Assembly (NCBI GenBank): GCA_015068935.1
Contig: SVJO01000004.1
Location: 1-64,000, forward strand
Reading direction: 5' to 3'
Length of the DNA stretch: 64,000 bases
From: Oscillospiraceae bacterium
GTDB taxonomy: Bacteria > Bacillota > Clostridia > UBA1381 > UBA9506
Shown here: positions 8,792-18,691 of the stretch, piece by piece
Position numbering within the stretch: position 1 is the stretch's first letter
Layout of the letters: each line of letters starts with the position of its first letter
Program-made: the position numbers and the translations under genes
Notes under the pieces: model-generated
The model's input: the letters and a program-made list of their open reading frames with translations, nothing else
The model's database searches: none
What the model was told of the DNA's origin: nothing

Positions 8792-11245
8792 ATGAAGATT
8801 GTATTTTCAACAAAAAATGTAAACCGTGCATCTTTCCTTGATACATGTCGCTATGCCTATGATTATGGTTTTTCAGGATTTGAAATATATGATGCTTTAA
8901 AGGAGCGCGCTCAGCACCATGACAGCTATTTGCGTCGCGAGAGAACATCGGATGCAAAAAGGAAGCTTATTAACCGCAACCTTTCAGTTCCTGCACTCCG
9001 TATGCCCTATCCGATAGAGAGCGACGACATAACAGCTGATATAGTTTCAAAATATATAGATATCGCAGCAAATGCAGGTGTTAAAAATATAATTGTGCGT
9101 GTTGAAAAAGAAATATCTTTTGATATATTAAAAGACAAACTTTCAGACGCAATAAAACGTGCCGAAAAATCTGATGTCGGAATTTTGTTTGAAACTGTGG
9201 GATATCTTTCTGACACACAAAAAGTTATTGATATTATTAACTATTTCTCATCTGCGGTAATTGGTGCATCGTGGAATGTAAGAGGAACATATTTTGGTGC
9301 AGGAGAAACAGCAGAGACAACAATTAAAACACTTGGAGCATATATAAAATACGTGCGTCTGGGTGACATGAAAAATGGAAAAACAGTTTTAATAGGGGAA
9401 GGCGAGCTTCCTGTAGAAAACTTAATCAAGGCGCTCTCTTCACTTAATTTTGATGGCTTTATCTGTGCTGCATGGAATGAGGACATTAATGATGCAGATA
9501 TCGTGCTGACTCATTTTGTAAATTATATTGCATCTCTTAAACGCGAAAAGAAAACGTATGACAAGGTATACTATAACAGAGCAAAAACAGGGACATTTGT
9601 ATGGAGGAAATATGATGTTATAGATGCAACATTTTCTGATGTGCTTGATAAAATGGCAGAAAAATATCCTGACCAGTATGCATTTAAATATCCGACACTT
9701 GATTATACAAGAACATATGAACAGTTCAGGCGCGATGTTGATGAGTGTGCCGCAGCCCTTATTTCAATTGGTGTAAAAGCAGGTGACCATGTTGCAGTAT
9801 GGGCAACAAATGTGCCTGAGTGGTTTATCACATTCTGGGCTACCACGAAAATCGGTGCAGTGCTTGTTACTGTAAATACGGCATATAAAATCCATGAGAT
9901 TGAATATCTTCTAAAGCAGTCAGACACACATACTCTTGTCATGATTGAGTACTGTAAGGATATTAACTATAAAGAAATTATCTCAGAGCTTTGTCCTGAG
10001 CTGAAAAATATCACACCGGGAGAGGCACTTTATTCAAAAAAACTTCCCTTCCTTCGCAATGTAGTAACAGTTGGCTTTTCAATGGACGGCTGTCTTACAT
10101 GGGAACAGATGCTTTCGCGGTCTTCCATGATTCCGCGTGAGGAAGTGAGAAGGCGTGCATCATTGGTTAAGCCTGATGATGTGTGTAATATGCAATATAC
10201 ATCAGGAACTACAGGATTTCCCAAAGGTGTTATGCTGACACATAGAAATATCGTAAACAACGGCAAAACTATTGGTGACAGAATGGACTTATCAACAGCT
10301 GACCGTATGATGATTCAGGTGCCGATGTTCCATTGTTTTGGAATGGTTCTTTCAATGACATCTATGATGACTCATGGCGGAACACTTTGTCCTATTCCGT
10401 ATTTTTCACCAAAATCGTCGCTTGCCTGTGTAAATGACGAACGAATAACATGCTTTAACGGAGTTCCCACAATGTTTATCGCAATGTTTAATCACGCTGA
10501 TTTTGCAAAGACAGATTTCTCATATATGAGAACTGGAATTATGGCGGGTGCAAACTGTCCTGCAGATTTAATGAGACGTGCAGCAGACGAAATGAATATG
10601 CGTGAAATCATATCGGTTTACGGCCAGACTGAAGCATCTCCCGGATGTACTATGGGAGAGGTTAACGAGGATATTGACCATCGTGTTGAAACAGTCGGAA
10701 GTGCTTTTCCTGGGGTAGAGTGTAAAATCATTGACCCTGAAACAGGCGAGGAACTTCCAGATGGTCAAAGCGGAGAATTTGTGGCTCGCGGCTTTAACAT
10801 CATGAAAGGTTATTATAAAATGCCTGAGGCAACTGCACAGGCTATAGATGCTGATGGCTGGCTTCATTCAGGGGATATTTGCATGAGAACTCCTGACGGA
10901 TATTTTAAAGTAACGGGCAGACTTAAAGACATGATTATCCGCGGTGGCGAAAATCTGTATCCGCGTGAAATAGAGGAATTTTATCTGACAAACCCAAAAG
11001 TGCGTGATGTTCAGGTTGTTGGTGTGCCTGATGAAAAATATGGTGAGGAATGTTGTGCATGGATTATTCTTCATAAGGGCGAGACAGCAGACGAAAATGA
11101 AATGAGAGAATTCGGGAATGCATATATTGCACGTCATAAAGTTCCGAGATACTTCTTGTTTGTTAATGAATTTCCTATGAATGCAGCAGGAAAAATATTA
11201 AAATATAAAATGCGTGATGAGTCAAAAGAAATTTTAGGGCTCTAA
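8792..11245 (+). CDS. Fusion of xylose-isomerase-like TIM barrel and AMP-forming acyl-CoA synthetase
   Basis: An 817-residue two-domain protein. Residues 1 to about 265 resemble the sugar-phosphate isomerase/epimerase (AP endonuclease 2-like) barrel: FEIYDALKERAQ, NIIVRVEKEISF, KYVRLGDMKNGKTVLIGEG and FDGFICAAWN. Residues from about 285 are a complete adenylate-forming acyl-CoA synthetase: P-loop YTSGTTGFPKG near 468, YGQTEASPG, GWLHSGDI, the hinge GRLKDMIIRGGENLYPREIE and the catalytic lysine in AAGKILKYKMR. The expected reaction is acid + ATP + CoA to acyl-CoA; the substrate cannot be read. The start follows GAGGAGG with 6-base spacing; an upstream in-frame ATG (8756) lies inside the previous gene. 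It shares the leucine T-box with the LeuA-like gene. Confidence 0.85.
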   Translation: MKIVFSTKNVNRASFLDTCRYAYDYGFSGFEIYDALKERAQHHDSYLRRERTSDAKRKLINRNLSVPALRMPYPIESDDITADIVSKYIDIAANAGVKNIIVRVEKEISFDILKDKLSDAIKRAEKSDVGILFETVGYLSDTQKVIDIINYFSSAVIGASWNVRGTYFGAGETAETTIKTLGAYIKYVRLGDMKNGKTVLIGEGELPVENLIKALSSLNFDGFICAAWNEDINDADIVLTHFVNYIASLKREKKTYDKVYYNRAKTGTFVWRKYDVIDATFSDVLDKMAEKYPDQYAFKYPTLDYTRTYEQFRRDVDECAAALISIGVKAGDHVAVWATNVPEWFITFWATTKIGAVLVTVNTAYKIHEIEYLLKQSDTHTLVMIEYCKDINYKEIISELCPELKNITPGEALYSKKLPFLRNVVTVGFSMDGCLTWEQMLSRSSMIPREEVRRRASLVKPDDVCNMQYTSGTTGFPKGVMLTHRNIVNNGKTIGDRMDLSTADRMMIQVPMFHCFGMVLSMTSMMTHGGTLCPIPYFSPKSSLACVNDERITCFNGVPTMFIAMFNHADFAKTDFSYMRTGIMAGANCPADLMRRAADEMNMREIISVYGQTEASPGCTMGEVNEDIDHRVETVGSAFPGVECKIIDPETGEELPDGQSGEFVARGFNIMKGYYKMPEATAQAIDADGWLHSGDICMRTPDGYFKVTGRLKDMIIRGGENLYPREIEEFYLTNPKVRDVQVVGVPDEKYGEECCAWIILHKGETADENEMREFGNAYIARHKVPRYFLFVNEFPMNAAGKILKYKMRDESKEILGL

Positions 11246-11270
11246 AAAACAGAAAAAATTTAAAAAACTA

Positions 11271-11299
11271 TTGACAATTTAATTTACAAGGTGTATAAT
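11271..11299 (+). promoter_or_regulatory. Predicted promoter of the second T-box unit
   Basis: Perfect TTGACA (11271-11276), 17-base spacer, perfect TATAAT (11294-11299). It is one of the strongest promoters in the window and makes the next gene an independent transcription unit. Confidence 0.88.
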
Positions 11300-11305
11300 A
11301 AATTA

Positions 11306-11588
11306 AAATTTGAATATCACAAAGAACAACTATGACGAAGACGGTCGGATTGCGTAGCTTATAGAGAGTTGCCGGTTGCTGCGAGGCAATAGTGAAGCTT
11401 TCCAATGACTTATCACTTCTGAGTTGGGGGACCGAAAGGCTTATGCTCAGTAGACTCCTTCCGTAATGCTGCGTAAAAGCAAAAGGCTTGTTAGAGCCTG
11501 GTAAGTGACGAAATTTACTTTTCGTAATTTGAGTGGTACCGCGGGTTTAATAGCTCGTCTCAAAGATAATTTTGAGACGGGTTTTTTT
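11306..11588 (+). promoter_or_regulatory. Second T-box riboswitch leader, probably leucine
   Basis: The distal Stem I is clear: AGAGAGTTGCC, loop GGTTGCTGCGA, closing GGCAA. An AGCTT/AAGCT helix lies below it. The T-box core GAGTGGTACCGCGGG is at 11531-11545, and a terminator follows. The UGGU bulge again calls for a tRNA with discriminator A. The specifier is less certain than in the first leader because the lower stem is irregular and the usual AGTA is missing. In AATGACTTATCA the triplet CTT (11409-11411) is the one flanked by A on both sides, as in the first T-box, and it encodes leucine. Confidence 0.85.
11554..11588 (+). terminator. Regulated T-box terminator
   Basis: Eleven-base arms CTCGTCTCAAA (11554-11564) and TTTGAGACGGG (11571-11581), followed by seven Ts. 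Confidence 0.88.
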
Positions 11589-11651
11589 GTTTTATTCAAA
11601 GCCGTAGAATATAGTTTCAATAGAAACTGACGGAAAAGAAAGGAGACAAAA

Positions 11652-13955
11652 ATGGAGTACAATTTAAAAGAGGTTGCGGGCAGGATTAAAGACCTGCGCG
11701 AAGCAAAAGGCTATACACCAGACGAGCTTGCAAAGCTAACAGGTGTGTCTTTAGAGGACTATAAAATTTTAGAAGAGGGTGAAACAGATTTCAGTTTCAC
11801 ATTTATCTACAAATGCGCTAAAGCATGCGGAGTTGAGGTTGTTGATATTTTAGAGGGAACAAGCACAACTCTTACTTCTTTTGATATTACCAGAAAAGGC
11901 GAGGGACTCAAAATTATAAAAAGGCAGGGAGTTGTTTACAACAACTTAGCACCCAAGTTTAAAGGAAAACTTGCAGAACCGTTCTTGGTTAAGTTTCCAT
12001 ATCTTGAAGAAGAACAGAATGAACCCATTAAGCTTAGCTCTCATAATGGTCAGGAATTTGACGTTATTGTTAAGGGCTCACTAAAGGTTCAGGTTGGAAG
12101 TCATATTGAGATTCTTAATGAGGGCGACTCGATTTTTTATAACAGCAGTATTCCCCATGGCATGATTGCAGCAAGCGAGGGCGGATGTGAATTCCATGCT
12201 GTTGTATTAAATCCGCACGACGGACGTTTAGGCGACGAGTACCCTGAGGCTCCCTTTATAGCTGCAAAGACTGCTACGGCAGAAAACAGGACTGAAACGA
12301 CGGTTGCTGATAAATTTATCGAATCATCTTATGATGAAAACGGGGTATTCAGCGGTATCAAATTCAAAAATGACGATAAATTCAACTTTGCATTTGACTG
12401 TGTTGATAGCATAGCCGAAAAAAATCCTGATAAGCTCGCTATGATGTGGGTTGCAAATGATAAGACAGACCGAAAATTTACTTTTAGCGATATGAAGAAA
12501 TATTCAAACAAAACAGCTAACTATTTTGAATCGCTAGGCATTAAAAAAGGCGATACAGTTATGCTTGTTTTAAAGCGCCACTATCAGTTTTGGTTCTGTA
12601 TGCTTGCACTTCATAAAATCGGTGCCATTGCAATTCCTGCTACAAATCAGTTGGTTGAACATGATTTTACATACAGATATAAGGCGGCTAAAGTAAAGGC
12701 AATTGTTTGTACGGCAGACGGTGATGTATCAGAAGAAGCTGAAAAGGCTGCCGCACAATTCCCCGAAATGGTTAAAATTCTTGTAGGCGGCAAAAGGGAA
12801 GGCTGGAAAGATTTTAATGTAGAAATGGAGCGCTTTAGCACGCATTATTACCGCACAGAGAACACTCCGTGCGGAGATGACCCTATGCTGATGTTATTTA
12901 CCTCGGGAACAACAGGATATCCGCGTATTGCAACACATTCATATAAATATGCACTCGGTCATTATCCGACTGCTAAACACTGGCACAATGTAAACCCCGA
13001 CGGACTTCACTTCACAATTTCAGACACAGGCTGGGGAAAAGCACTGTGGGGCAAATTATACGGACAATGGCTTTGCGAAGCTGGAATATTTACATATGAT
13101 TTTGACAGATTTCATTCAGAGGATATTCTTCCCCTATTTAAAAAATATAATATCACAACATTCTGCGCACCGCCTACAATGTACCGTTTCTTCATTAAAG
13201 AAGACCTGTCAAAGTATGACTTATCTTCAATTGAATACGCAACAACAGCAGGTGAAGCGCTTAATCCTGAGGTTTTCAACCAGTTTAAAAAGGCAACTGG
13301 CTTAACAATCATGGAAGGTTTCGGTCAGACGGAAACAACTCTCTCAATTGCAAATTTTGTTGGGTCTACACCCAAAATCGGCTCTATGGGAAGACCAAGT
13401 CCGCTTTATGATGTTGTTATTTTGGATGCAGACGGAAATGAATGTAAGACAGGGGATACAGGTGAAATCTGTATTCGTGTAAAAGACGAAGTACCTTGCG
13501 GACTCTTTATCGGCTATTACCTTGATGAAGAAAAAACAAACGAGGTATGGTATGATGGATACTATCATACAGGAGACCAGGCAACAATGGACGAAGACGG
13601 ATATCTTTGGTATGTAGGACGTATTGATGACGTTATTAAATCGTCAGGTTATCGTATCGGACCGTTTGAGATTGAAAGTGTTATCATGGAGCTTCCTTAT
13701 GTTTTGGAATGTGCAATAACACCTGTTCCCGATGAAGTGCGCGGACAGATTGTAAAAGCGACTATAGTTTTGACAAAAGGCACTGAAGGAACAGATGAAC
13801 TCAAATGCGAAATTCAGGAATATGTTAAAACACATACTGCACCATACAAATATCCCAGAATTGTTGAATTTGTAGATGAGCTTCCAAAGACCATAAGCGG
13901 TAAAGTAAGACGCGTGGAGATTCGCAAGAATGATTTAGAAAAAATGAATAAGTAA
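11652..13955 (+). CDS. XRE-HTH / cupin / acyl-CoA synthetase fusion
   Basis: A 767-residue three-part protein. Residues 1-68 form an XRE helix-turn-helix (VAGRIKDLREAKGYTPDELA, then LTGVSLEDYKILEEG). Residues about 110-190 form a cupin barrel (HNGQEFDVIVKGSLKVQVG, then LNEGDSIFYNSSIPHG). From about 215 to the end is an acyl-CoA synthetase of the medium-chain (ACSM-like) type: P-loop LFTSGTTGYPR near 414, SDTGWGKALWGKLYGQW, GFGQTETT, YYHTGDQA, GRIDDVIKSSGYRIGPFEIE and the catalytic lysine in KTISGKVRR. It probably activates a short or branched acid to its CoA ester and may bind DNA or a small ligand through the N-terminal parts. The start follows AAGGAG with 6-base spacing. It has its own promoter and T-box. 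The substrate is unknown. Confidence 0.88.
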   Translation: MEYNLKEVAGRIKDLREAKGYTPDELAKLTGVSLEDYKILEEGETDFSFTFIYKCAKACGVEVVDILEGTSTTLTSFDITRKGEGLKIIKRQGVVYNNLAPKFKGKLAEPFLVKFPYLEEEQNEPIKLSSHNGQEFDVIVKGSLKVQVGSHIEILNEGDSIFYNSSIPHGMIAASEGGCEFHAVVLNPHDGRLGDEYPEAPFIAAKTATAENRTETTVADKFIESSYDENGVFSGIKFKNDDKFNFAFDCVDSIAEKNPDKLAMMWVANDKTDRKFTFSDMKKYSNKTANYFESLGIKKGDTVMLVLKRHYQFWFCMLALHKIGAIAIPATNQLVEHDFTYRYKAAKVKAIVCTADGDVSEEAEKAAAQFPEMVKILVGGKREGWKDFNVEMERFSTHYYRTENTPCGDDPMLMLFTSGTTGYPRIATHSYKYALGHYPTAKHWHNVNPDGLHFTISDTGWGKALWGKLYGQWLCEAGIFTYDFDRFHSEDILPLFKKYNITTFCAPPTMYRFFIKEDLSKYDLSSIEYATTAGEALNPEVFNQFKKATGLTIMEGFGQTETTLSIANFVGSTPKIGSMGRPSPLYDVVILDADGNECKTGDTGEICIRVKDEVPCGLFIGYYLDEEKTNEVWYDGYYHTGDQATMDEDGYLWYVGRIDDVIKSSGYRIGPFEIESVIMELPYVLECAITPVPDEVRGQIVKATIVLTKGTEGTDELKCEIQEYVKTHTAPYKYPRIVEFVDELPKTISGKVRRVEIRKNDLEKMNK

Positions 13956-13965
13956 ATATTTTATC

Positions 13966-14275
13966 AAAAACGAAGGCAAATTGGCCACCACCACATAAGG
14001 AAGTGTTGGTTTCGAAGCCATATTTTCAGTTTGTACTATGTCAAAAAATGCCGAAATGCTGACACATTACGGCATTTTTGTTCCTTGTCTAATTCTAAAA
14101 ATATGAAATTCAAAACTGCACCGCATCCTAAAATCAAGATTTTTGGATGAAGTTTAAGGCAAAGAAGTCCCATAATCCTGACGGATATGGGACTTCTTTA
14201 ACGTAGAAATTCACCGAAAATACGATTTTAGGACAATACTTCCTTATGTGGTGGTGGCCTTATGCTTTCGTTTTT
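13966..14275. repeat. Nested inverted-repeat element, MITE-like, no ORF
   Basis: A 310-bp segment bounded by inverted repeats. A perfect 22-bp pair lies at 13983-14004 and 14238-14259, and the repeat extends imperfectly outward to both ends, where each side has AAAAACGAA followed by a near-matching GC-A stretch. Inside are two further perfect hairpins: 10-bp arms at 14044-14053/14070-14079 and 14-bp arms at 14161-14174/14186-14199. No reading frame of note and no transposase are present. It sits between convergent genes. A non-autonomous mobile element or a large structured RNA/terminator region would both fit; the long outer repeats favour the first. No second copy was noticed in this window, and no obvious target-site duplication is visible. 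Confidence 0.6.
14044..14079 (+). terminator. Terminator-like hairpin inside the repeat element
   Basis: Arms AAAAATGCCG and CGGCATTTTT, with the A and T tracts part of the stem, so it could stop transcription from either side. It is the first good terminator after the XRE-cupin-synthetase gene. Confidence 0.6.
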
Positions 14276-14289
14276 GTTTTTACGTATAT

Positions 14290-14321
14290 AAAAAGGTTGT
14301 AGCATTAGCTACAACCTTTTT
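14290..14321 (-). terminator. Terminator of groESL
   Basis: Perfect 14-bp arms (14290-14303 and 14308-14321) with loop ATTA; the outer bases form A and T tracts on both strands. It lies 18 bases beyond the groEL stop. Confidence 0.88.
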
Positions 14322-14338
14322 ATTTCCTTAATTATCTA

Positions 14339-16303
<1,965 letters not shown>

Positions 16304-16336
16304 TTACAAGTTCATCAGGCAGTTGCCTTTTGTTTG

Positions 16337-16363
16337 TTAGCACTCTTGTTTCGTGAGTGCTAA
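16337..16363. promoter_or_regulatory. CIRCE operator of groESL
   Basis: TTAGCACTC, nine bases, GAGTGCTAA: a perfect HrcA operator, about 64 bases before the groES start. A TATAAT -10 on the minus strand (16371-16376) lies just upstream; its -35 is weak (TAAAAA or similar). As at htpG, the operator overlaps the expected transcription start. Confidence 0.95.
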
Positions 16364-16516
16364 TTCTTCTATTATATTACTAGTAATTGGTTTTTTTAGC
16401 AAATAATATGATGCATTAAAAAATGAAAATATATTAAATATACTTTGATTTGCTTTGAAATGCTTTAAAAAGCTCTATTTTTCTATATTTAAACAATTGG
16501 TAAAAAATAATTAAAA

Positions 16517-16530
16517 ATTTGTACACAAAT
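16517..16530. promoter_or_regulatory. Short palindrome upstream of the flavoprotein gene
   Basis: ATTTGT-AC-ACAAAT, a 14-base symmetric site in the very AT-rich spacer between groES and the next gene, 61 bases before that gene's start. It could be an operator. Beyond the CIRCE and the -10 of groESL, I see nothing else in the 317-base gap. Confidence 0.25.
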
Positions 16531-16590
16531 AATTGAAATACAGGAGCTTTTATGATAATATAGAAAAAAATATTCTAAGGAAAAAGAAGC

Positions 16591-17817
16591 ATGAACAAGT
16601 ATGATGTAATCGTGATTGGCGGTGGAGCGGCAGGTATGATTGCCGCGGGCAGAGCCGCAAGCATGGGCAAAAAGGTGCTTTTAGTTGAAAAAAACGAGAA
16701 GCTGGGCAAAAAAGTTTATATAACAGGAAAAGGTAGATGCAATGTAACAAACTCTGCCGACCTTGACGACATGATAAAGTGTATTCCTGTAAACGGGAGG
16801 TTTATGTACAGTGCACTTTCTAAATTTTCCAACTGGGATTTAATCGCACTTTTGTATGAAAACGGCACTCCCACAAAGGAAGAACGCGGCGGAAGAATGT
16901 TTCCCGAAAGCGATAAATCTTCTGATATAATAAAAGCTCTGTCAAAGTATGCTTTAGGCGACAATGTATTGCTTTTGCACGGAGAAGTTTTAGGACTTAT
17001 TATAAATGATAAAAAAGTGCTTGGTGTTGAGCTTAAATCAGGCGATAAGATTTTAGCTGATAAAGTCATTGTTGCAACAGGAGGAAAGAGCTATCCGCAG
17101 ACGGGTTCAACAGGCGACGGATACAGGTTTGCCCGCCTGGCAGGACATACTGTGGTTAAGCCCAAGGCAGCCTTGGTTCCTCTTGTAACAAAAGAGAAGT
17201 GGATTTCAAATCTTCAGGGGTTGTCTTTAAAAAATATCGGAATTGAAGTAACAGAAAACGGGAAAACGATATATGAGGATTTTGGAGAAATGCTGTTTAC
17301 TCATTTTGGTTTATCAGGCCCTGTAATTTTATCTTCAAGTATTCATATGTCAAATTTTAAGGATAATGAATATAAGGTGAAAATAGATTTAAAACCAGCG
17401 CTTTCTTTTGAAACTCTTGATAAAAGACTTTTAAGAGAGTTTGCTGAAACTAAAAATAAGGACTATGCAAACAGCCTAGATTCTCTCCTTCCCAAAAAAC
17501 TTATTCCTGTAATTATTCGTGAGTCGGGAATCAATCCGAGAAAAAAGGTAAACGAAATTACAAAGGAAGAGCGCCAAAGGCTTTGTAATCTTTTAAAATC
17601 ATTTGAATTTACTGTGACGGGCTTGAGGCCCATTGAGGAAGCAATCGTCACATCAGGCGGAGTCTCAGTAGGCGAGATTAATCCAAAAACTATGGAATCG
17701 AAAATTGTAGAAGGCTTATTTTTTGCAGGCGAGGTAATAGATGTTTGCGCATACACAGGAGGATACAATCTTCAAATTGCATTTTCTACGGGATATGTTG
17801 CAGGGAGCGAGGAATAA
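16591..17817 (+). CDS. BaiN/HI0933-family FAD-dependent oxidoreductase
   Basis: A 408-residue flavoprotein of the HI0933/BaiN family (also annotated as aminoacetone oxidase family). The Rossmann FAD motif is VIVIGGGAAGMIAAGRAA at the N-terminus, followed by the family signatures KVYITGKGRCNVTN and RGGRMFPESDKSSDII. The second FAD contact and C-terminal signature are GLFFAGEVIDVCAYTGGYNLQ. BaiN in Clostridium scindens is reported to act in bile-acid reduction, but the family is widespread with no single known substrate, so none is assigned. The start follows AAGGAAAAAG. Single gene with a terminator directly after it. Confidence 0.88.
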   Translation: MNKYDVIVIGGGAAGMIAAGRAASMGKKVLLVEKNEKLGKKVYITGKGRCNVTNSADLDDMIKCIPVNGRFMYSALSKFSNWDLIALLYENGTPTKEERGGRMFPESDKSSDIIKALSKYALGDNVLLLHGEVLGLIINDKKVLGVELKSGDKILADKVIVATGGKSYPQTGSTGDGYRFARLAGHTVVKPKAALVPLVTKEKWISNLQGLSLKNIGIEVTENGKTIYEDFGEMLFTHFGLSGPVILSSSIHMSNFKDNEYKVKIDLKPALSFETLDKRLLREFAETKNKDYANSLDSLLPKKLIPVIIRESGINPRKKVNEITKEERQRLCNLLKSFEFTVTGLRPIEEAIVTSGGVSVGEINPKTMESKIVEGLFFAGEVIDVCAYTGGYNLQIAFSTGYVAGSEE

Positions 17818-17820
17818 AAT

Positions 17821-17860
17821 AAAAAGGCAGTTTTTTTACAAATAAAAAAACCGCCTTTTA
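17821..17860. terminator. Bidirectional terminator between convergent genes
   Basis: Sixteen-base arms with one mismatch (17822-17837 and 17844-17859), rich in A and T at both ends, serving the flavoprotein gene and the convergent Fe-S protein gene. Confidence 0.85.
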
Positions 17861-17878
17861 TTTTTTGCTTTTAAGTTG

Positions 17879-18535
17879 TTATTTTCCTATGGGACAGACT
17901 TTCATGCATATTCCGCAAACAACACCGCGGCCTATATGCTGGAATTTCTCTTTCATGAATTTACTGCAGGCAAGCGCATCAATTATCGGAGTCTCAGGGC
18001 TGTCAAATGAAAATTCACGTCCTGAAAGAGCCATTGCAGGACATTCATTAACACAGATATTACATCCGACACACGCCCCTTTATATATCTGTTCATTAAA
18101 ACCCTGCGATAAATCACAGTCAGTTATGATGGTCCCAAGTCTTACGCGCGGACCGAATTTTTGAGATAAGAAAAGTGCATTTTTGCCAATTGTGCCAAGA
18201 CCTGCTTTAACTGCCTGCATTTTATGTGATAAAAGTCCCTTTGTTCCATTTATAGACTGAGAGGCTGCAACAGGGACATAACGGTATCCATTTTGTTCTA
18301 AAAGCAGGCCTATTCTCAGCAGAACATGGTCGATAAAAGCATTTACTGTTCTGTAGTGATGGAAATATGTATGAGTGGGTGCATCATCTATAGCATCAAT
18401 AACTGCATCAGAGAGCTTTACTACAATACTTATACTGTTATTTAAACCTTCATATTCCTTTAGAGGTTCGCACGGAGCAAAGCCTATATCAGACACCCCC
18501 AGAGAAAGTGCAAGATTTTTAATTTTTTCAATCAT
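17879..18535 (-). CDS. Short QueG-like double [4Fe-4S] protein
   Basis: A 218-residue protein related to epoxyqueuosine reductase QueG, which performs the last step of queuosine synthesis with cobalamin and two [4Fe-4S] clusters. The ferredoxin part is clear: CVGCNICVNECP near residue 155 and CGICMKVCPIGK at the C-terminus. The upstream part resembles the QueG N-domain (SDIGFAPCEPL, KAGLGTIGKNALFLSQKFGPRVRLGTI). It is much shorter than the usual 300-380 residues of QueG and lacks the C-terminal repeat domain, so it is probably a paralogue of unknown function. The ribosome binding site is AAAGGA. Single minus-strand gene, divergent from efp. Confidence 0.75.
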   Translation of the reverse strand: MIEKIKNLALSLGVSDIGFAPCEPLKEYEGLNNSISIVVKLSDAVIDAIDDAPTHTYFHHYRTVNAFIDHVLLRIGLLLEQNGYRYVPVAASQSINGTKGLLSHKMQAVKAGLGTIGKNALFLSQKFGPRVRLGTIITDCDLSQGFNEQIYKGACVGCNICVNECPAMALSGREFSFDSPETPIIDALACSKFMKEKFQHIGRGVVCGICMKVCPIGK

Positions 18536-18626
18536 TGTTTCACGTCCTTTTCACACAAATTTTACCACACTTTACGTATAAGAACAATTGTTTTTGCCAA
18601 AAATTTAAAAAAATATCAAATAATAC

Positions 18627-18655
18627 TTGCTTTTTTTACCGTTTTAATTTAAACT
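18627..18655 (+). promoter_or_regulatory. Possible promoter of efp
   Basis: TTGCTT, 17 bases, TAAACT, 37 bases before the efp start. A moderate match to consensus. Confidence 0.4.
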
Positions 18656-18691
18656 ATATATAGAGAAAAAAGAAACTTTTGGAGGTAACTT

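Noticed and set aside
11447-11662. Minus-strand frame of 71 codons across the second T-box
   Set aside because: It overlaps the T-box core and terminator and has no ribosome binding site or known motif.
14041-14200. Intrinsic terminators as full explanation of the 13966-14275 element
   Set aside because: The outer 22-bp perfect repeats and their extensions are separated by more than 230 bases and are not explained by terminators.
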